DNA of 64,000 bases from Streptococcus orisratti DSM 15617 (GTDB lineage Bacteria > Bacillota > Bacilli > Lactobacillales > Streptococcaceae), in NCBI RefSeq assembly GCF_000380105.1, contig NZ_KB904471.1:1-64000 (forward strand), given 5' to 3'. The position numbers and the translations under genes are program-made. Below the pieces are notes generated by a model, which was not told the origin of the DNA, made no database searches, and saw nothing but the letters and a program-made list of their open reading frames with translations. Below, one piece after another: positions 36,662-45,841 of the stretch. Position 1 is the stretch's first letter. Each line of letters begins with the position of its first letter.

Positions 36662-38599
36662 CTATTTAACCTCTAATAAAGCATCACCTGTTGCAACTTT
36701 TCCTGAAGCAATTGAAGCAACATCTGCATAATCAGCTGTATTGGTCACGATAACCATTGTTGTATCATCAAGACCTGCTGCCGCAATTGCTGCACTATCA
36801 AATGTTCCAAGGACATCACCTTTTTTAACCTTTTGATCAGCTTTCACTTTTTGATTAAAACCTTTTCCATCCATAGAAACTGTATCAATACCAATGTGGA
36901 TGAGAATTTCGGCACCGTTATCTGATTTGATACCATAAGCGTGACCTGTTGCAAAAGCAATTTGTACAGTACCATCAACTGGTGAGACTACTGTGTTTCC
37001 ACTTGGTTTAACAGCAATACCTTTACCCATTGCTTCTGAAGCAAAAACTGGATCATTTACAGAAGTAAGAGCAACTGTTTCACCAGCAAGTGGAGCAAAG
37101 ATTGTTTCGGATGTTACCTTAACAGCATTGTCAACTGTATCAGAAACAGTTTTTGCTTCAACTGTTTCATTTACCGAAACGCTTGCAACCGCTGCTTCGG
37201 CTTCAAAAACACTCGCTGCTTTTGTCTTTCCATAGAAGTAAGTAATTGCAAATGCCGCAGCAAAGCTAATAAGTTCACATACTACATAGAACGGAATAGA
37301 GGTTGCATTAATTGACAAGAAACCTAGGAATCCAGCTGAACCAAGTGAAACCGCAACAACTTTAAGCAATCCTGCCACTGCCGCTGCAATAGCAGAACCA
37401 ATCAAAGCACAGAAGAACGGGAAGCGATATTTCAAGTTAACCCCAAATAGAGCAGGCTCAGTGATACCAAGAAGTGCCGATACACCTGCAGATGAGGCCA
37501 AACCTTTAGTTTTAGAGTTCTTAGTCAAGAACCAAATAGCAAATGTCGCAGCACCTTGTGCAACGTTTGCCATGGAAGCAACTACGAAAATGAAATCTCC
37601 ATATCCGACACCCTTTTGCCATGCTGAAAGCAATTGTGTCTCAATTGCTGGAAATGATTGATGAAGACCAGTCATAACAATGAGAGAGTATGTGCCACCA
37701 AAGATACCCATTCCAATAAAGCCAGTTGTATTATACAACCAAACAATAGCATCAGTAATACCATTAGATACAAGTAACATTACTGGACCAATAACAGTAA
37801 AGGTTAAGAAACCAGTAATCATCACCGAAAGTAATGGTGTAAAGGTAAAGTCAACAGACGATGGAAGTCTCTTGTGAAAGAACTTTTCCAATACTGATAA
37901 TAACCATACAGCTGCTAATACTGGAATAACTTGATAGGCATAATTCGTTTGTGCCACGTGATAACCAAAGACATTCCAATACTCACTTGCTCCACCGAGG
38001 TCTGGAGTGGTCATAATCATACCAATCGCAGCACCTAGAAATTGGTTTGCTCCAAATCTTTTTGCCGCCGATATACCGACTAAAACTGGTAAGAACATAA
38101 ATGGTGCAGCTGACATCAATTGAATCATTGCAGAAATTCCCTTAATTGCAGGGTACATCTCTTCAATTGACTTAGGTCCGAATAAACCAGCTGAAGTCAA
38201 AAAGTTCCTTAAAGCCATCAACAAACCACCTGCAACCAGAGCAGGAATGATTGGCACAAAAATATCTGATAGTAATTTTATCAATGCCATAATTGGATTG
38301 AACTTCTTACCGTTGCTGACAATTTGTTTCAAATCATCAGTTGAAACCTCTGACAGACCTGTTTCTTTAATAAGTTCATCATACACAAAGTTTACATCTC
38401 CGGCACCAATAATAACTTGATATTGTCCATCAATTTTGAATGTACCTTTAACATCGGGGTTATCATCCAATGCTTTTTGGTTAACTTTTGTATCGTCCTT
38501 CAATACCAGACGAAGCCGTGTCGCACAATGTGCAGCTGCAACAAGATTTTCTTTTCCGACTGCTTTAACAACGTCGGAAGCTACCTTAGCATAATCCAT
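36662..38599 (-). CDS. scrA: PTS sucrose-specific EIIBCA
   Basis: A 645-residue single-chain transporter with domain order B-C-A. EIIB (1-85) has the phosphocysteine C25 in [15 protein letters not shown] (about 105-460) has about ten helices and [22 protein letters not shown] (about 500-645) has the glucose-type active site VSPVDGTV and [16 protein letters not shown]. It imports sucrose as sucrose 6-phosphate. A GTG at 38602 and the ATG at 38599 are both possible; AAGGAG eight bases before the ATG favours the latter. It is divergent from scrB across a 200-bp control region with three LacI-type operators. Confidence 0.96.
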   Translation of the reverse strand: MDYAKVASDVVKAVGKENLVAAAHCATRLRLVLKDDTKVNQKALDDNPDVKGTFKIDGQYQVIIGAGDVNFVYDELIKETGLSEVSTDDLKQIVSNGKKFNPIMALIKLLSDIFVPIIPALVAGGLLMALRNFLTSAGLFGPKSIEEMYPAIKGISAMIQLMSAAPFMFLPVLVGISAAKRFGANQFLGAAIGMIMTTPDLGGASEYWNVFGYHVAQTNYAYQVIPVLAAVWLLSVLEKFFHKRLPSSVDFTFTPLLSVMITGFLTFTVIGPVMLLVSNGITDAIVWLYNTTGFIGMGIFGGTYSLIVMTGLHQSFPAIETQLLSAWQKGVGYGDFIFVVASMANVAQGAATFAIWFLTKNSKTKGLASSAGVSALLGITEPALFGVNLKYRFPFFCALIGSAIAAAVAGLLKVVAVSLGSAGFLGFLSINATSIPFYVVCELISFAAAFAITYFYGKTKAASVFEAEAAVASVSVNETVEAKTVSDTVDNAVKVTSETIFAPLAGETVALTSVNDPVFASEAMGKGIAVKPSGNTVVSPVDGTVQIAFATGHAYGIKSDNGAEILIHIGIDTVSMDGKGFNQKVKADQKVKKGDVLGTFDSAAIAAAGLDDTTMVIVTNTADYADVASIASGKVATGDALLEVK

Positions 38600-38643
38600 C
38601 ACAGTAACTCCTTTTTACATTTTTCTTTTCAGCGATCGCTTTT

Positions 38644-38657
38644 TGAAAGCGTTTCAC
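38644..38657. promoter_or_regulatory. LacI-type operator (cre/ScrR) 1, near scrA
   Basis: TGAAAGCGTTTCA is a near-perfect palindrome matching the CcpA consensus at 12 of 14 positions. It lies 45 bp before the scrA start. Confidence 0.7.
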
Positions 38658-38695
38658 TTTATTACACTATCTATTCTAACATCTTTTAAAAATAT

Positions 38696-38711
38696 GTCAA
38701 GCGTTTTGCAT
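38696..38711. promoter_or_regulatory. LacI-type operator 2, centre of the scrA-scrB region
   Basis: GTCAAGCGTTTTGC has the AARCGYTT core, centred about 52 bp from operator 1 and 55 bp from operator 3. Confidence 0.5.
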
Positions 38712-38750
38712 ATTTTTTTGATTTTTGCGTTAAATTATTGATTTTTAAGT

Positions 38751-38764
38751 AGAAAACGTTTACT
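38751..38764. promoter_or_regulatory. LacI-type operator (cre/ScrR) 3, near scrB
   Basis: AGAAAACGTTTACT matches the cre consensus at 13 of 14 positions and also resembles ScrR half-sites. It abuts the TATATA-like -10 region of scrB. Confidence 0.7.
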
Positions 38765-38802
38765 ATATAGATAAAGAGTTTTACACAGAAAAGGAGATCC
38801 TT

Positions 38803-40242
38803 ATGAATCTACCAACGGAAGTCCGTTACCGCCCCTACGCAGATTGGAGCGAGGATGAAATCAAACAAATAAATGAAAATGTTGCGCGCTCTCCTTGGCA
38901 TGCGACCTATCACATTGAGCCAAAAACTGGGCTTTTAAATGACCCAAATGGCTTTTCCTTTTTTAACGGGAAATTTACTTTATTCTTTCAAAACTGGCCT
39001 TTTGGTGCAGCCCATGGGTTAAAATCTTGGGTTCACACTGAAAGTACTGATCTTGTTCATTTTAAGGAAACTGGTGCTATTTTACTTCCTGATAATCCTC
39101 ACGATAGTCATGGGGCTTATTCTGGTTCAGCTTTTGAAATTGATGGTCGCCTTTTCCTCTTTTATACAGGCAATGTTCGAGACGAAAATTGGGTTCGTGA
39201 TCCTCTTCAAGTAGGCGCTTGGATGGATGCAGATGGAAAAATTGAAAAATTCGATGACGTTCTGATTCAACAACCCAGTGACGTTACAGAACATTTCCGT
39301 GATCCTCAGATTTTTGATTACAAGGGACAATTTTATGCCATTGTTGGCGCCCAAAGTCTTGACAAAAAGGGATTTATCAAGCTGTATAAAGCGGAAAATA
39401 ATGATGTTAAAAATTGGAAATTCATCGGAAATCTGGATTTTGGTGGCACAGGTTCAGAGTACATGATTGAATGTCCGAATCTTGTTTTTGTTGATGATAA
39501 ACCCATTCTACTCTACAGTCCACAAGGTCTTGATAAATCAGAATTAGATTATCAAAATATTTATCCGAACACCTACAAAATCTGTCAATCGTTTGACAGT
39601 ACTCACGCCAAACTTATTGGTGCTTCTCAAATTCAAAATCTTGATTACGGTTTTGAAGCCTATGCCACACAAGGTTTCAATGCCCCTGATGGACGGGCTT
39701 TAATTGTCAGCTGGATAGGACTACCTGATGTTGATTATCCAACCGATCAATATGATTATCAAGGTGCTATGAGTTTGGTGAAAGAATTATCTCTAAAGAA
39801 TGGTAAACTGCATCAATACCCCGTTGATGCGATTAAAACTTTACGTATAACATCAGAAACATTTTCAAATAAAGTAAAAACCAACAACACCTACGAACTT
39901 GAATTGACTTTCCCAGCTGGTGAAAAATCTGAACTCCTTCTCTTTTCTGATGGAGAAGGAAATGGACTTCGTCTAACAATCGACACTGAAAACGGTCAGA
40001 TTATCCTTGATAGAAGCCAAGCGGGTATTCAATATGCAACAGATTTTGGTACAACTCGTCAGTGTGACATTGATAAGAAAGAGACAACAGCTAACATTTT
40101 TGTTGACAAATCAATCGTTGAAATTTTTATTAACAAAGGAGAAAAAGTATTTACAAGTCGTGTTTTCCCTGAAAACGAACAAAATGGTATCCAAATAATC
40201 TCTGGTCAGCCAACCGGTAAATACTTTGAACTGAAGTACTAA
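38803..40242 (+). CDS. scrB: Sucrose-6-phosphate hydrolase (GH32)
   Basis: This enzyme splits sucrose 6-phosphate into glucose 6-phosphate and fructose. The nucleophile Asp is D47 in GLLNDPNGF, with FRDPQIF (transition-state Asp) and YMIECPNLV (acid/base Glu, about 223). The C-terminal beta-sandwich ends near 479 residues, the normal length. AAGGAGAT precedes the ATG. The stop overlaps the scrR start (TAATG), so the repressor is co-translated with the enzyme. Confidence 0.97.
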   Translation: MNLPTEVRYRPYADWSEDEIKQINENVARSPWHATYHIEPKTGLLNDPNGFSFFNGKFTLFFQNWPFGAAHGLKSWVHTESTDLVHFKETGAILLPDNPHDSHGAYSGSAFEIDGRLFLFYTGNVRDENWVRDPLQVGAWMDADGKIEKFDDVLIQQPSDVTEHFRDPQIFDYKGQFYAIVGAQSLDKKGFIKLYKAENNDVKNWKFIGNLDFGGTGSEYMIECPNLVFVDDKPILLYSPQGLDKSELDYQNIYPNTYKICQSFDSTHAKLIGASQIQNLDYGFEAYATQGFNAPDGRALIVSWIGLPDVDYPTDQYDYQGAMSLVKELSLKNGKLHQYPVDAIKTLRITSETFSNKVKTNNTYELELTFPAGEKSELLLFSDGEGNGLRLTIDTENGQIILDRSQAGIQYATDFGTTRQCDIDKKETTANIFVDKSIVEIFINKGEKVFTSRVFPENEQNGIQIISGQPTGKYFELKY

Positions 40243-41207
40243 TGGTCGCCAAATTAACAGACGTTGCAAAACTTGCTGGAGTTAGCCCAACAACTGTTTC
40301 GCGCGTCATCAATAACAAAGGATACTTGTCTGAAAAGACAATCCATAAAGTAAGAGAAGCCATGAAAACCCTTGGCTACAAGCCCAACAATCTTGCTAGA
40401 AGCCTGCAAGGAAAATCTGCGCAGCTTATTGGGCTTATCTTTCCTAATATCAGTAATGTCTTCTATTCTGAATTAATTGAGCACCTTGAGATAGAACTCT
40501 TTGCTCATGGCTATAAATCCATTATCTGCAATAGTGAAAATAATCCTATAAAAGAAAAAGAATACCTTGAAATGCTAGAAGCTAATCAAGTTGATGGTAT
40601 CATCTCCTCTAGCCATAACCTAGGTATTGATGATTACGAACGTGTCGAGGCTCCAATTATTGCTTTTGACCGTAATCTTGCCCCTAATATTCCGATAATT
40701 TCCTCAGATAACTTTGAAGGTGGAAAATTAGCAGCTAAAACACTACAAAAAAATGGTTGTAAAAAAATTATCATGATTACTGGTAATGACAACACAGATT
40801 CACCAACAGGATTACGTCAACTCGGATTTTCTTACCAACTGAATAAACAATCTGAGATTATCAAGCTTCCAAATAACCTTTCGACGATTCGACGTGAAAT
40901 GGAGATTCGTTCTATCTTAGCAACACGTCAGCCTGATGGCATCTTCACATCGGATGATCTGACGGCCATTCTCACAATGAAGGTCGCCAAACAATTGGAC
41001 ATGTCAATTCCTGATGATTTAAAAATTATTGGGTATGATGGCACTAAATTTATTGAAAACTATTTCCCACAACTCACAACCATCCAACAACCTGTACAGG
41101 AGATTGCTCGACTAACTGTTGAGGTTCTTATCAAAAAAATCAATGGTGAAAAAACAAGTAAAGACTACGTCTTGCCTATCACCCTACTCCCAGGCGGTAG
41201 CATTTAG
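40242..41207 (+). CDS. scrR: LacI-family sucrose operon repressor
   Basis: The 321-residue regulator has an N-terminal helix-turn-helix (LTDVAKLAGVSPTTVSRVINNKGYLSEKT) and hinge (YKPNNLARSLQGKSAQLIGLI), followed by a periplasmic-binding-protein-like ligand domain. Position overlapping scrB identifies it as ScrR, which in streptococci binds operators between scrA and scrB and responds to a sucrose-derived phosphosugar or fructose. The three operator-like sites at 38644-38764 are the likely targets. A terminator follows at 41378-41428. Confidence 0.94.
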   Translation: MVAKLTDVAKLAGVSPTTVSRVINNKGYLSEKTIHKVREAMKTLGYKPNNLARSLQGKSAQLIGLIFPNISNVFYSELIEHLEIELFAHGYKSIICNSENNPIKEKEYLEMLEANQVDGIISSSHNLGIDDYERVEAPIIAFDRNLAPNIPIISSDNFEGGKLAAKTLQKNGCKKIIMITGNDNTDSPTGLRQLGFSYQLNKQSEIIKLPNNLSTIRREMEIRSILATRQPDGIFTSDDLTAILTMKVAKQLDMSIPDDLKIIGYDGTKFIENYFPQLTTIQQPVQEIARLTVEVLIKKINGEKTSKDYVLPITLLPGGSI

Positions 41208-41377
41208 CTGATGAACCTGTTTAATGTAGATAAAAGTCAGTTTTTAGTAACCCTTGATTTTGCACCAACCTTAGAATAAATGAAAGATTTCCTAGGTAGG
41301 TTTGGCATGCTAATTTTTCGCATCTTCTTCAAATTTTGAATTTGCTAAGTCTTTGCATTATCTTTATAAAATATAAG

Positions 41378-41428
41378 CTCCATTTTTTCTGTGTTGCCTA
41401 ACCTTCCTCAGAAACGATGGAGTTTTTT
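41378..41428 (+). terminator. Terminator of scrBR
   Basis: CTCCAT (41378-41383) and ATGGAG (41417-41422), with inner TTCTG/CAGAA pairing, precede TTTTTT. Confidence 0.65.
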
Positions 41429-41668
41429 GTAGTACTATAGCAGAAATCTACGAATAGAAGCACCAAAGAAAAAACTTGTTAGAAGCCGCCCGCAAATGTT
41501 GAAACAAAAAGAAATCACCTCATAATACGTCATTACATTTTTCTATTATGACCATCTGAAATTTAACTTGAGGTAAGAGCAAACACAGCACAATATCTCG
41601 TATAAGCGCTGACCATACCAGATTAAAACTGAAAAATTTATCTAATATTTTACTAAAGTTGGAAGTAA

Positions 41669-41779
41669 AAGAGAAATTATAAATGTATTATTTCCTATAA
41701 TGAGCATTACCAAGAAGAACAAAAAGAAGCCATGCTCGTTAGTTTGTTAAATGATATTTTTAAAAACCAACAGTTCTAG
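41669..41779 (+). pseudogene. Remnant of a protein C-terminus
   Basis: An in-frame run of about 36 codons ends YNEHYQEEQKEAMLVSLLND and six more residues before TAG. Its amphipathic helical, charged character resembles the tail of a small regulator such as a TetR-type protein, but this is a guess. No start or body is present upstream. Confidence 0.35.
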
Positions 41780-41842
41780 CAAAACTTGTCGTTTTATTCT
41801 GATCATAATGTTTTATAATAAGAATAAATAGGAGGTATACAC

Positions 41843-43192
41843 ATGCTTGAACAATTAAAACAAACAGCCAATAAATTAGATCGTATGCGTAAAGAACATC
41901 TTATCAACCAATCAGGCTCAACTGCTGATGATAGCTTGGATAAGGTACGTTCAGGACAATCTTATCTTTATATGAGCCAAGGCATGGACAGTGAGGTTTT
42001 TGAGGTTCGTTTTAAAGAACGTGTCTCTGGTAGCGATTTAACTGAAGCCATTCGTTATGCTTTAGTGCGTTTTCCTTACATCAATACACGTTTGATTGAA
42101 TTAGATGGTGACTTTTACATCGTGCAAAATCCTGTCGCCATGGTTGCACATCCCACAAAAAACCTTGGAAAGCTTGGCAGTCTGCGTACTAATGAACACT
42201 TGGTAGAAGTAACTTATCATAAAAACTCTGCTTATTTTGCTTTTCACCATGCCCTTTGTGACGGTCGCGGTGTCAAGCCATTCATTGAAACAGTCATTTA
42301 CTACTATTGCCAACGTTTTTATCATCCTAATGCTCAAGCCGAAGGCATTCATCTCAAAGATATGCCACTTTTACCAAATGAAACCGCTGATGCTTTCTGG
42401 GAGTTTTACGATTATGATGACAGCAAAGACTTTCCAACTTTCTCTCGTGATGCCTATGAAATTCCTGAAAGCAAGCCAAATGATGACAGCAACGACTATC
42501 GTTTTGAGATTACCATTCCACAAAGTGACTACATGGCAGTTGCAAAAGTTAACAACGCAACACCTGTCATTTTACTAAGCTATGCGATCAGTCAAACCAT
42601 TGCCAAACTTTTCCCTGATTTTGATAAACCAATCAATGCTAACATTGCCACCGATATGCGTGCAGCACTTGGTTATGAAAACACCTTTAAAAATACTGTC
42701 AAATCAATGATTCTACCATACACTAAAGACGATACAAGCAAAACGTTTAAGGAAATTGCAACTAATTATCGTACCTATCTCAATCAACAAAAAGATATTG
42801 ATTTCTGTAAAAGAGAAGCCAACAATATGGTAATGCTCTTTAATAAACTAGATGAAGCACCATCATTTGAAGAGAAACAAAAGCTATTAGCTTTCATGGA
42901 AAATATCCACCTCAACACCTATACCATCAGCTATATTGGTCAATTTATTCTCAACGAAAACGAGCAATATATTGATAGTATTCACCTTTATAGCGCAGGA
43001 ACAATCGGCCTTTCTATCAATATGATCTGCGCTAGCGATAAATTCACTATCAATGTCAAACAAAACTTTCCAGAAGATACCTACGTCAAAACCTTTCTTG
43101 AAACCTTGGCTGAATTGGGTGTAGCAAATGTCCAAGTTTCTGAAAGTATTCCATTTACCACACCAAAGGACGGTTTAAAAAAGCGAAAATAA
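41843..43192 (+). CDS. Orphan condensation/alcohol-acetyltransferase-like enzyme
   Basis: The 449-residue protein has the catalytic HHxxxDG motif at H135-G141 (FAFHHALCDGRG) of the CoA-dependent acyltransferase superfamily (NRPS condensation domains, alcohol acetyltransferases, PapA-type enzymes). The N-terminal half is acceptor-type, and a second lobe begins near 215 with NIATDMRAALG and NTYTISYIGQ segments. It stands alone, with no carrier protein or synthetase nearby. A role in acylating an alcohol, amine or glycolipid is possible. AGGAGG precedes the ATG. It lies between the scr locus and nusB, preceded by coding debris. Confidence 0.75.
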   Translation: MLEQLKQTANKLDRMRKEHLINQSGSTADDSLDKVRSGQSYLYMSQGMDSEVFEVRFKERVSGSDLTEAIRYALVRFPYINTRLIELDGDFYIVQNPVAMVAHPTKNLGKLGSLRTNEHLVEVTYHKNSAYFAFHHALCDGRGVKPFIETVIYYYCQRFYHPNAQAEGIHLKDMPLLPNETADAFWEFYDYDDSKDFPTFSRDAYEIPESKPNDDSNDYRFEITIPQSDYMAVAKVNNATPVILLSYAISQTIAKLFPDFDKPINANIATDMRAALGYENTFKNTVKSMILPYTKDDTSKTFKEIATNYRTYLNQQKDIDFCKREANNMVMLFNKLDEAPSFEEKQKLLAFMENIHLNTYTISYIGQFILNENEQYIDSIHLYSAGTIGLSINMICASDKFTINVKQNFPEDTYVKTFLETLAELGVANVQVSESIPFTTPKDGLKKRK

Positions 43193-43251
43193 AAGGACTC
43201 AATAATCTCTATAGTCGGGAAATTACGCTTTAGCATTATTGAACCGAATAA

Positions 43252-43284
43252 ACCCCAGAAGCGACCGACACTTCTGGGGTATTT
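43252..43284. terminator. Strong bidirectional terminator
   Basis: ACCCCAGAAG and CTTCTGGGGT form a perfect 10-bp stem with a 9-nt loop, followed by ATTTTT on the plus strand. It serves the convergent acyltransferase and nusB genes. Confidence 0.88.
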
Positions 43285-43311
43285 TTAATTGCGATCATTG
43301 ACATTACTTCG

Positions 43312-43740
43312 TTAATTTTGAACGAATTGGCTTAGCAAACCATTCACAAACTTTGCCGATGTGTCATCTGAATATTTTTTTGCTATTTCAATAATTTCAT
43401 TCACAGCAACACGATCTGGCGTTTCATCGAAATAGTTAATTTCATATAGTCCTAGGCGCAATAAATTCTTATCTGTCAGGGTCAGACGTGATAGTGACCA
43501 TCCAGCTTTTAATTTACTTTCAATAACGCTATCTAACTCTGTTTTATGAGAGCATACACCATTTACCAGATTAAGTAAAAATAATGGAATGTCTAAAACC
43601 TGATCTTCAGGTAAATTTTTGTCATACTCATAGGCAAATTGGGTGGCTGTTAAAGCTTCACCACCAAATTCAAGGCTAAAAAGGGCTTGAAAAGCACGTT
43701 CACGTAAATCTCTTCTTGAATCAATAAATACCTTAGTCAT
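43312..43740 (-). CDS. nusB: Transcription antitermination factor NusB
   Basis: The all-helical 142-residue RNA-binding protein acts with NusE in rRNA antitermination. [19 protein letters not shown] begins the conserved domain, and [29 protein letters not shown] ends it. The ATG at 43740 overlaps the end of the Asp23-like gene by eight bases, favouring it over an in-frame codon 18 bases upstream. efp-asp23-nusB is the standard order in firmicutes. Confidence 0.95.
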   Translation of the reverse strand: MTKVFIDSRRDLRERAFQALFSLEFGGEALTATQFAYEYDKNLPEDQVLDIPLFLLNLVNGVCSHKTELDSVIESKLKAGWSLSRLTLTDKNLLRLGLYEINYFDETPDRVAVNEIIEIAKKYSDDTSAKFVNGLLSQFVQN

Positions 43741-44122
43741 CCAGAAAATCCTCATCAAATAAGGCTTTCAAATCTGGTTTCGGTGTCTTTTCTGGAACAA
43801 TGCCCACAACGTGGACATTAACCGCAGTAATGGTGACTTCTGCCATGTCAAAAACAGCTGCTTTAACGGCTTGTTGGATAGCAATAGAAACTGCTGGAAC
43901 ATTTACACCATATTGTAGATAGACATAGATGTCAGCATTAACAGTACCATCTTCATCTGTGCGCAAGTAAACACCTTTACCAAGTGTAGTTTTGCTCAAA
44001 CCGTCTGCAACCGTTTTATTATGAAGAGAATGAACCCCATCAACTTTAGCAGTTGCAATGCCTGTAATTACTTCCAAAACGCGTGGTGAGATGACGATTT
44101 CACCAATATTTTCGTTTGTCAT
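43733..44122 (-). CDS. Asp23/Gls24 family envelope stress response protein (YqhY-like)
   Basis: The 129-residue DUF322 protein begins [25 protein letters not shown] and has [20 protein letters not shown] and [10 protein letters not shown]. Between efp and nusB this is the YqhY-type paralogue, linked in Bacillus to fatty-acid synthesis control. It overlaps nusB by eight bases, and GAGGGAAG precedes the ATG. Confidence 0.93.
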   Translation of the reverse strand: MTNENIGEIVISPRVLEVITGIATAKVDGVHSLHNKTVADGLSKTTLGKGVYLRTDEDGTVNADIYVYLQYGVNVPAVSIAIQQAVKAAVFDMAEVTITAVNVHVVGIVPEKTPKPDLKALFDEDFLDD

Positions 44123-44156
44123 AGCTCTTCCCTCTCTATTTTAGAAATCGCTGATT

Positions 44157-44717
44157 TTAAGCACGTGAAACGTAAGTACCTTCAGCAGTATTGATAATCA
44201 ATTTTTGACCCGCTTCAATGAAATCTGGGACGTTAACCACAAGTCCTGTTTCAAGAGTAGCTGGTTTACCTGAACCTGTAACAGTAGCACCTTTGATTGA
44301 TGGTTGTGTTTCAGTAACAGTTAACTCAACAGTTGTAGGAACTTGAACACCAATAACTTCAGTTCCGTAAAATTGAATTTTTACGTCAGAATTTTCAAGA
44401 ATATAAAGCAATTCATTTTCAACATTAACAACTGGAATTTCATACTGATCGTAAGTTTCAGTATTCATGAAATATGCTGTATCATCCATTTTGTAAAGGT
44501 ATTGAGCTGGAACTGTCTCAATGATAGCTTGTTCAAACTTTTCTTCTGGACGATAGCTTGTATCAAAAGTTGAGCCAGTACGAACATCACGCAATTTCAT
44601 GCGCATGATTGTATTACCTTTACCTGGTTTATGGTGACTAGCTTCAAGAACACGGATCAATTTTCCATCTGCTGTTTCAAAAGTCATACCTGCTTTAAGC
44701 TTACTTGCTTCAATCAT
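44157..44717 (-). CDS. efp: Translation elongation factor P
   Basis: EF-P relieves ribosome stalling at polyproline. All 186 residues of the three-domain protein are present, with the tip loop HHKPGKGNT carrying lysine K33 for modification or direct contact. DRY-type signature residues and the C-terminal [26 protein letters not shown] are conserved. AGAGGTAA precedes the ATG. It heads the efp-asp23-nusB group. Confidence 0.97.
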   Translation of the reverse strand: MIEASKLKAGMTFETADGKLIRVLEASHHKPGKGNTIMRMKLRDVRTGSTFDTSYRPEEKFEQAIIETVPAQYLYKMDDTAYFMNTETYDQYEIPVVNVENELLYILENSDVKIQFYGTEVIGVQVPTTVELTVTETQPSIKGATVTGSGKPATLETGLVVNVPDFIEAGQKLIINTAEGTYVSRA

Positions 44718-44854
44718 TCGTTAATTACCTCTTATAAAATATTTATCACTTCATTTTATCATAAAATCCATCGAGTCTCAAATGTTTTATGAGGCTTTTG
44801 AAAAATGGCAGAGCTTTTACAAGCTACTTATGTTATCCCCTGATGAAATCAGTT

Positions 44855-45048
44855 TAAAACCTGTATTCACAAGGGAATGCTACCTGTATTTTGAAAAAAA
44901 CTAACCTTATACTCTTCGAAAATCAAAATTATCCGTTGTCAACTTGCCTTGATGAACTCAAGTTCTATCGTCGGCTTCGTTTCCTAGGCTACTTTTGATT
45001 TTCATTGAGTATTAGATGGAAGTGCAAAACTGTGAATACAGGTTCTTA
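44855..45048. repeat. Inverted-repeat element, copy 3 (interrupted)
   Basis: The ends AAAACCTGTATTCACAA and, inverted, TTAAGAACCTGTATTCACA match copies 1 and 2. The interior is shortened by deletion at about 44872 and again near 44905, and a second element (44909-45012) sits within it. Confidence 0.75.
44909..45012. repeat. RUP-like inverted-repeat element, copy B, nested
   Basis: It begins ATACTCTTCGAAAATCAAA and ends TTTGATTTTCATTGAGTAT, perfect-style terminal repeats over 104 bp with TA at the junctions. Flanking sequence on both sides belongs to the larger element. Confidence 0.75.
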
Positions 45049-45067
45049 ACCCTAAAGCGCAAAAAAA

Positions 45068-45090
45068 CTCACTGCCTATACAGTGAGTCA
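45068..45090 (-). terminator. Terminator of the decayed membrane gene
   Basis: On the minus strand GACTCACTG and CAGTGAGT pair around TATAGG, followed by TTTTTTT. Confidence 0.8.
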
Positions 45091-45093
45091 ATT

Positions 45094-45186
45094 TTATAGA
45101 GGTAAGTCTTTTTTAGAAAAAGCTAGACCGCCAACTGCAAAAGTTGTTACTCCAATTCCACCTAAAATAGCCAATTGGGCTAACTA
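45094..45186 (-). pseudogene. Remnant of a membrane-protein C-terminus
   Basis: The minus-strand frame reads LAQLAILGGIGVTTFAVGG then LAFSKKDLPL and stop, directly before a terminator. A last membrane helix followed by F-x-K-K-D-L is typical of ABC-2 permease ends. A stop codon interrupts the frame upstream and no body of the gene remains. Confidence 0.45.
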
Positions 45187-45214
45187 ATCACAGATTGTCC
45201 ATAATCAAAACCTA

Positions 45215-45673
45215 TTAACTATCATCCATACCCAGACGCACTTCCGGTACATCGTGTTGTACATATTCAACGCCTTTTTGTTCCATCAGTTCAATGGCAA
45301 AAGGGTGAATACGATAGGCATGTTTATAAGTAATTTTTTTAATTCCTGCCTGCAAAAGTGCCTTGGTGCAATTGATACAAGGAAAATGCGTAACGTAGAT
45401 TTCCGTGCCATTGGTTGAAATGCCTTCTTTGGCACATTGAATCAAAGCATTCATCTCAGCATGAACAGTACGAATACAATGTCCATCTTCCATTTGATGT
45501 CCAACTTCATTACAATTATCTGTAGCAGCAACACCGCCATTATAACCTGTGGCAATAATACGATTATCTTTGACTAAAACAGCACCAACAAAAGCACGGT
45601 CACAAGTCGAACGTTTGGAAATCAGCTCAGCATTTGCCATAAAATAATCTTGCCAAGAAAGTCTATCAGTCAT
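45215..45673 (-). CDS. comEB: dCMP deaminase (ComEB)
   Basis: The 152-residue zinc enzyme converts dCMP to dUMP. The motif VHAEMNAL holds a zinc-binding His and catalytic Glu, and [10 protein letters not shown] the two zinc cysteines. The GYNGG segment and additional Cys/His upstream bind substrate or a second zinc. GAGGAAAG precedes the ATG. It lies after pepP and a possible tiny membrane protein gene. Confidence 0.95.
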   Translation of the reverse strand: MTDRLSWQDYFMANAELISKRSTCDRAFVGAVLVKDNRIIATGYNGGVAATDNCNEVGHQMEDGHCIRTVHAEMNALIQCAKEGISTNGTEIYVTHFPCINCTKALLQAGIKKITYKHAYRIHPFAIELMEQKGVEYVQHDVPEVRLGMDDS

Positions 45674-45691
45674 CTTCTTTCCTCTTTTTTA

Positions 45692-45841
45692 TCATTTCAT
45701 TTTCAATTTTCGCCAAGTCGCAGTTGTTCCTAAAAGAATCGCAAGAAGGAAAATCATGCCTGCTATTACAACCCCAATAGAACTAGCATTATCAATCACC
45801 AAACAAGTCAGCAAAAAGATTACTATATTACTATAGAACAA
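45692..45841 (-). CDS. Possible 49-residue membrane protein
   Basis: An open frame begins with TTG at 45841, overlapping the pepP stop by 11 bases. It encodes two hydrophobic segments (IVIFLLTCLVI and GVVIAGMIFLLAILLGTTA) and a basic tail (WRKLKMK). A GAG ribosome-binding site is weak. The layout looks like a real small membrane protein translated after pepP, or the remains of one. I do not recognise the family. Confidence 0.35.
   Translation of the reverse strand: MFYSNIVIFLLTCLVIDNASSIGVVIAGMIFLLAILLGTTATWRKLKMK

Larger units (their letters stand above)
41208..41842. other. Gene-poor stretch with terminator and coding debris
   Basis: These 635 bp hold the scrR terminator, no intact gene, and an open stretch ending at 41779 that looks like the C-terminal end of a lost gene. 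The promoter of the following acyltransferase has ATAATGTTTTATAAT just before it. Confidence 0.5.
44718..45214. other. Repeat-rich spacer between efp and comEB
   Basis: It contains inverted-repeat element copy 3 interrupted by an RUP-like element, a terminator and the decayed end of a membrane-protein gene. No intact gene is present. Confidence 0.6.
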
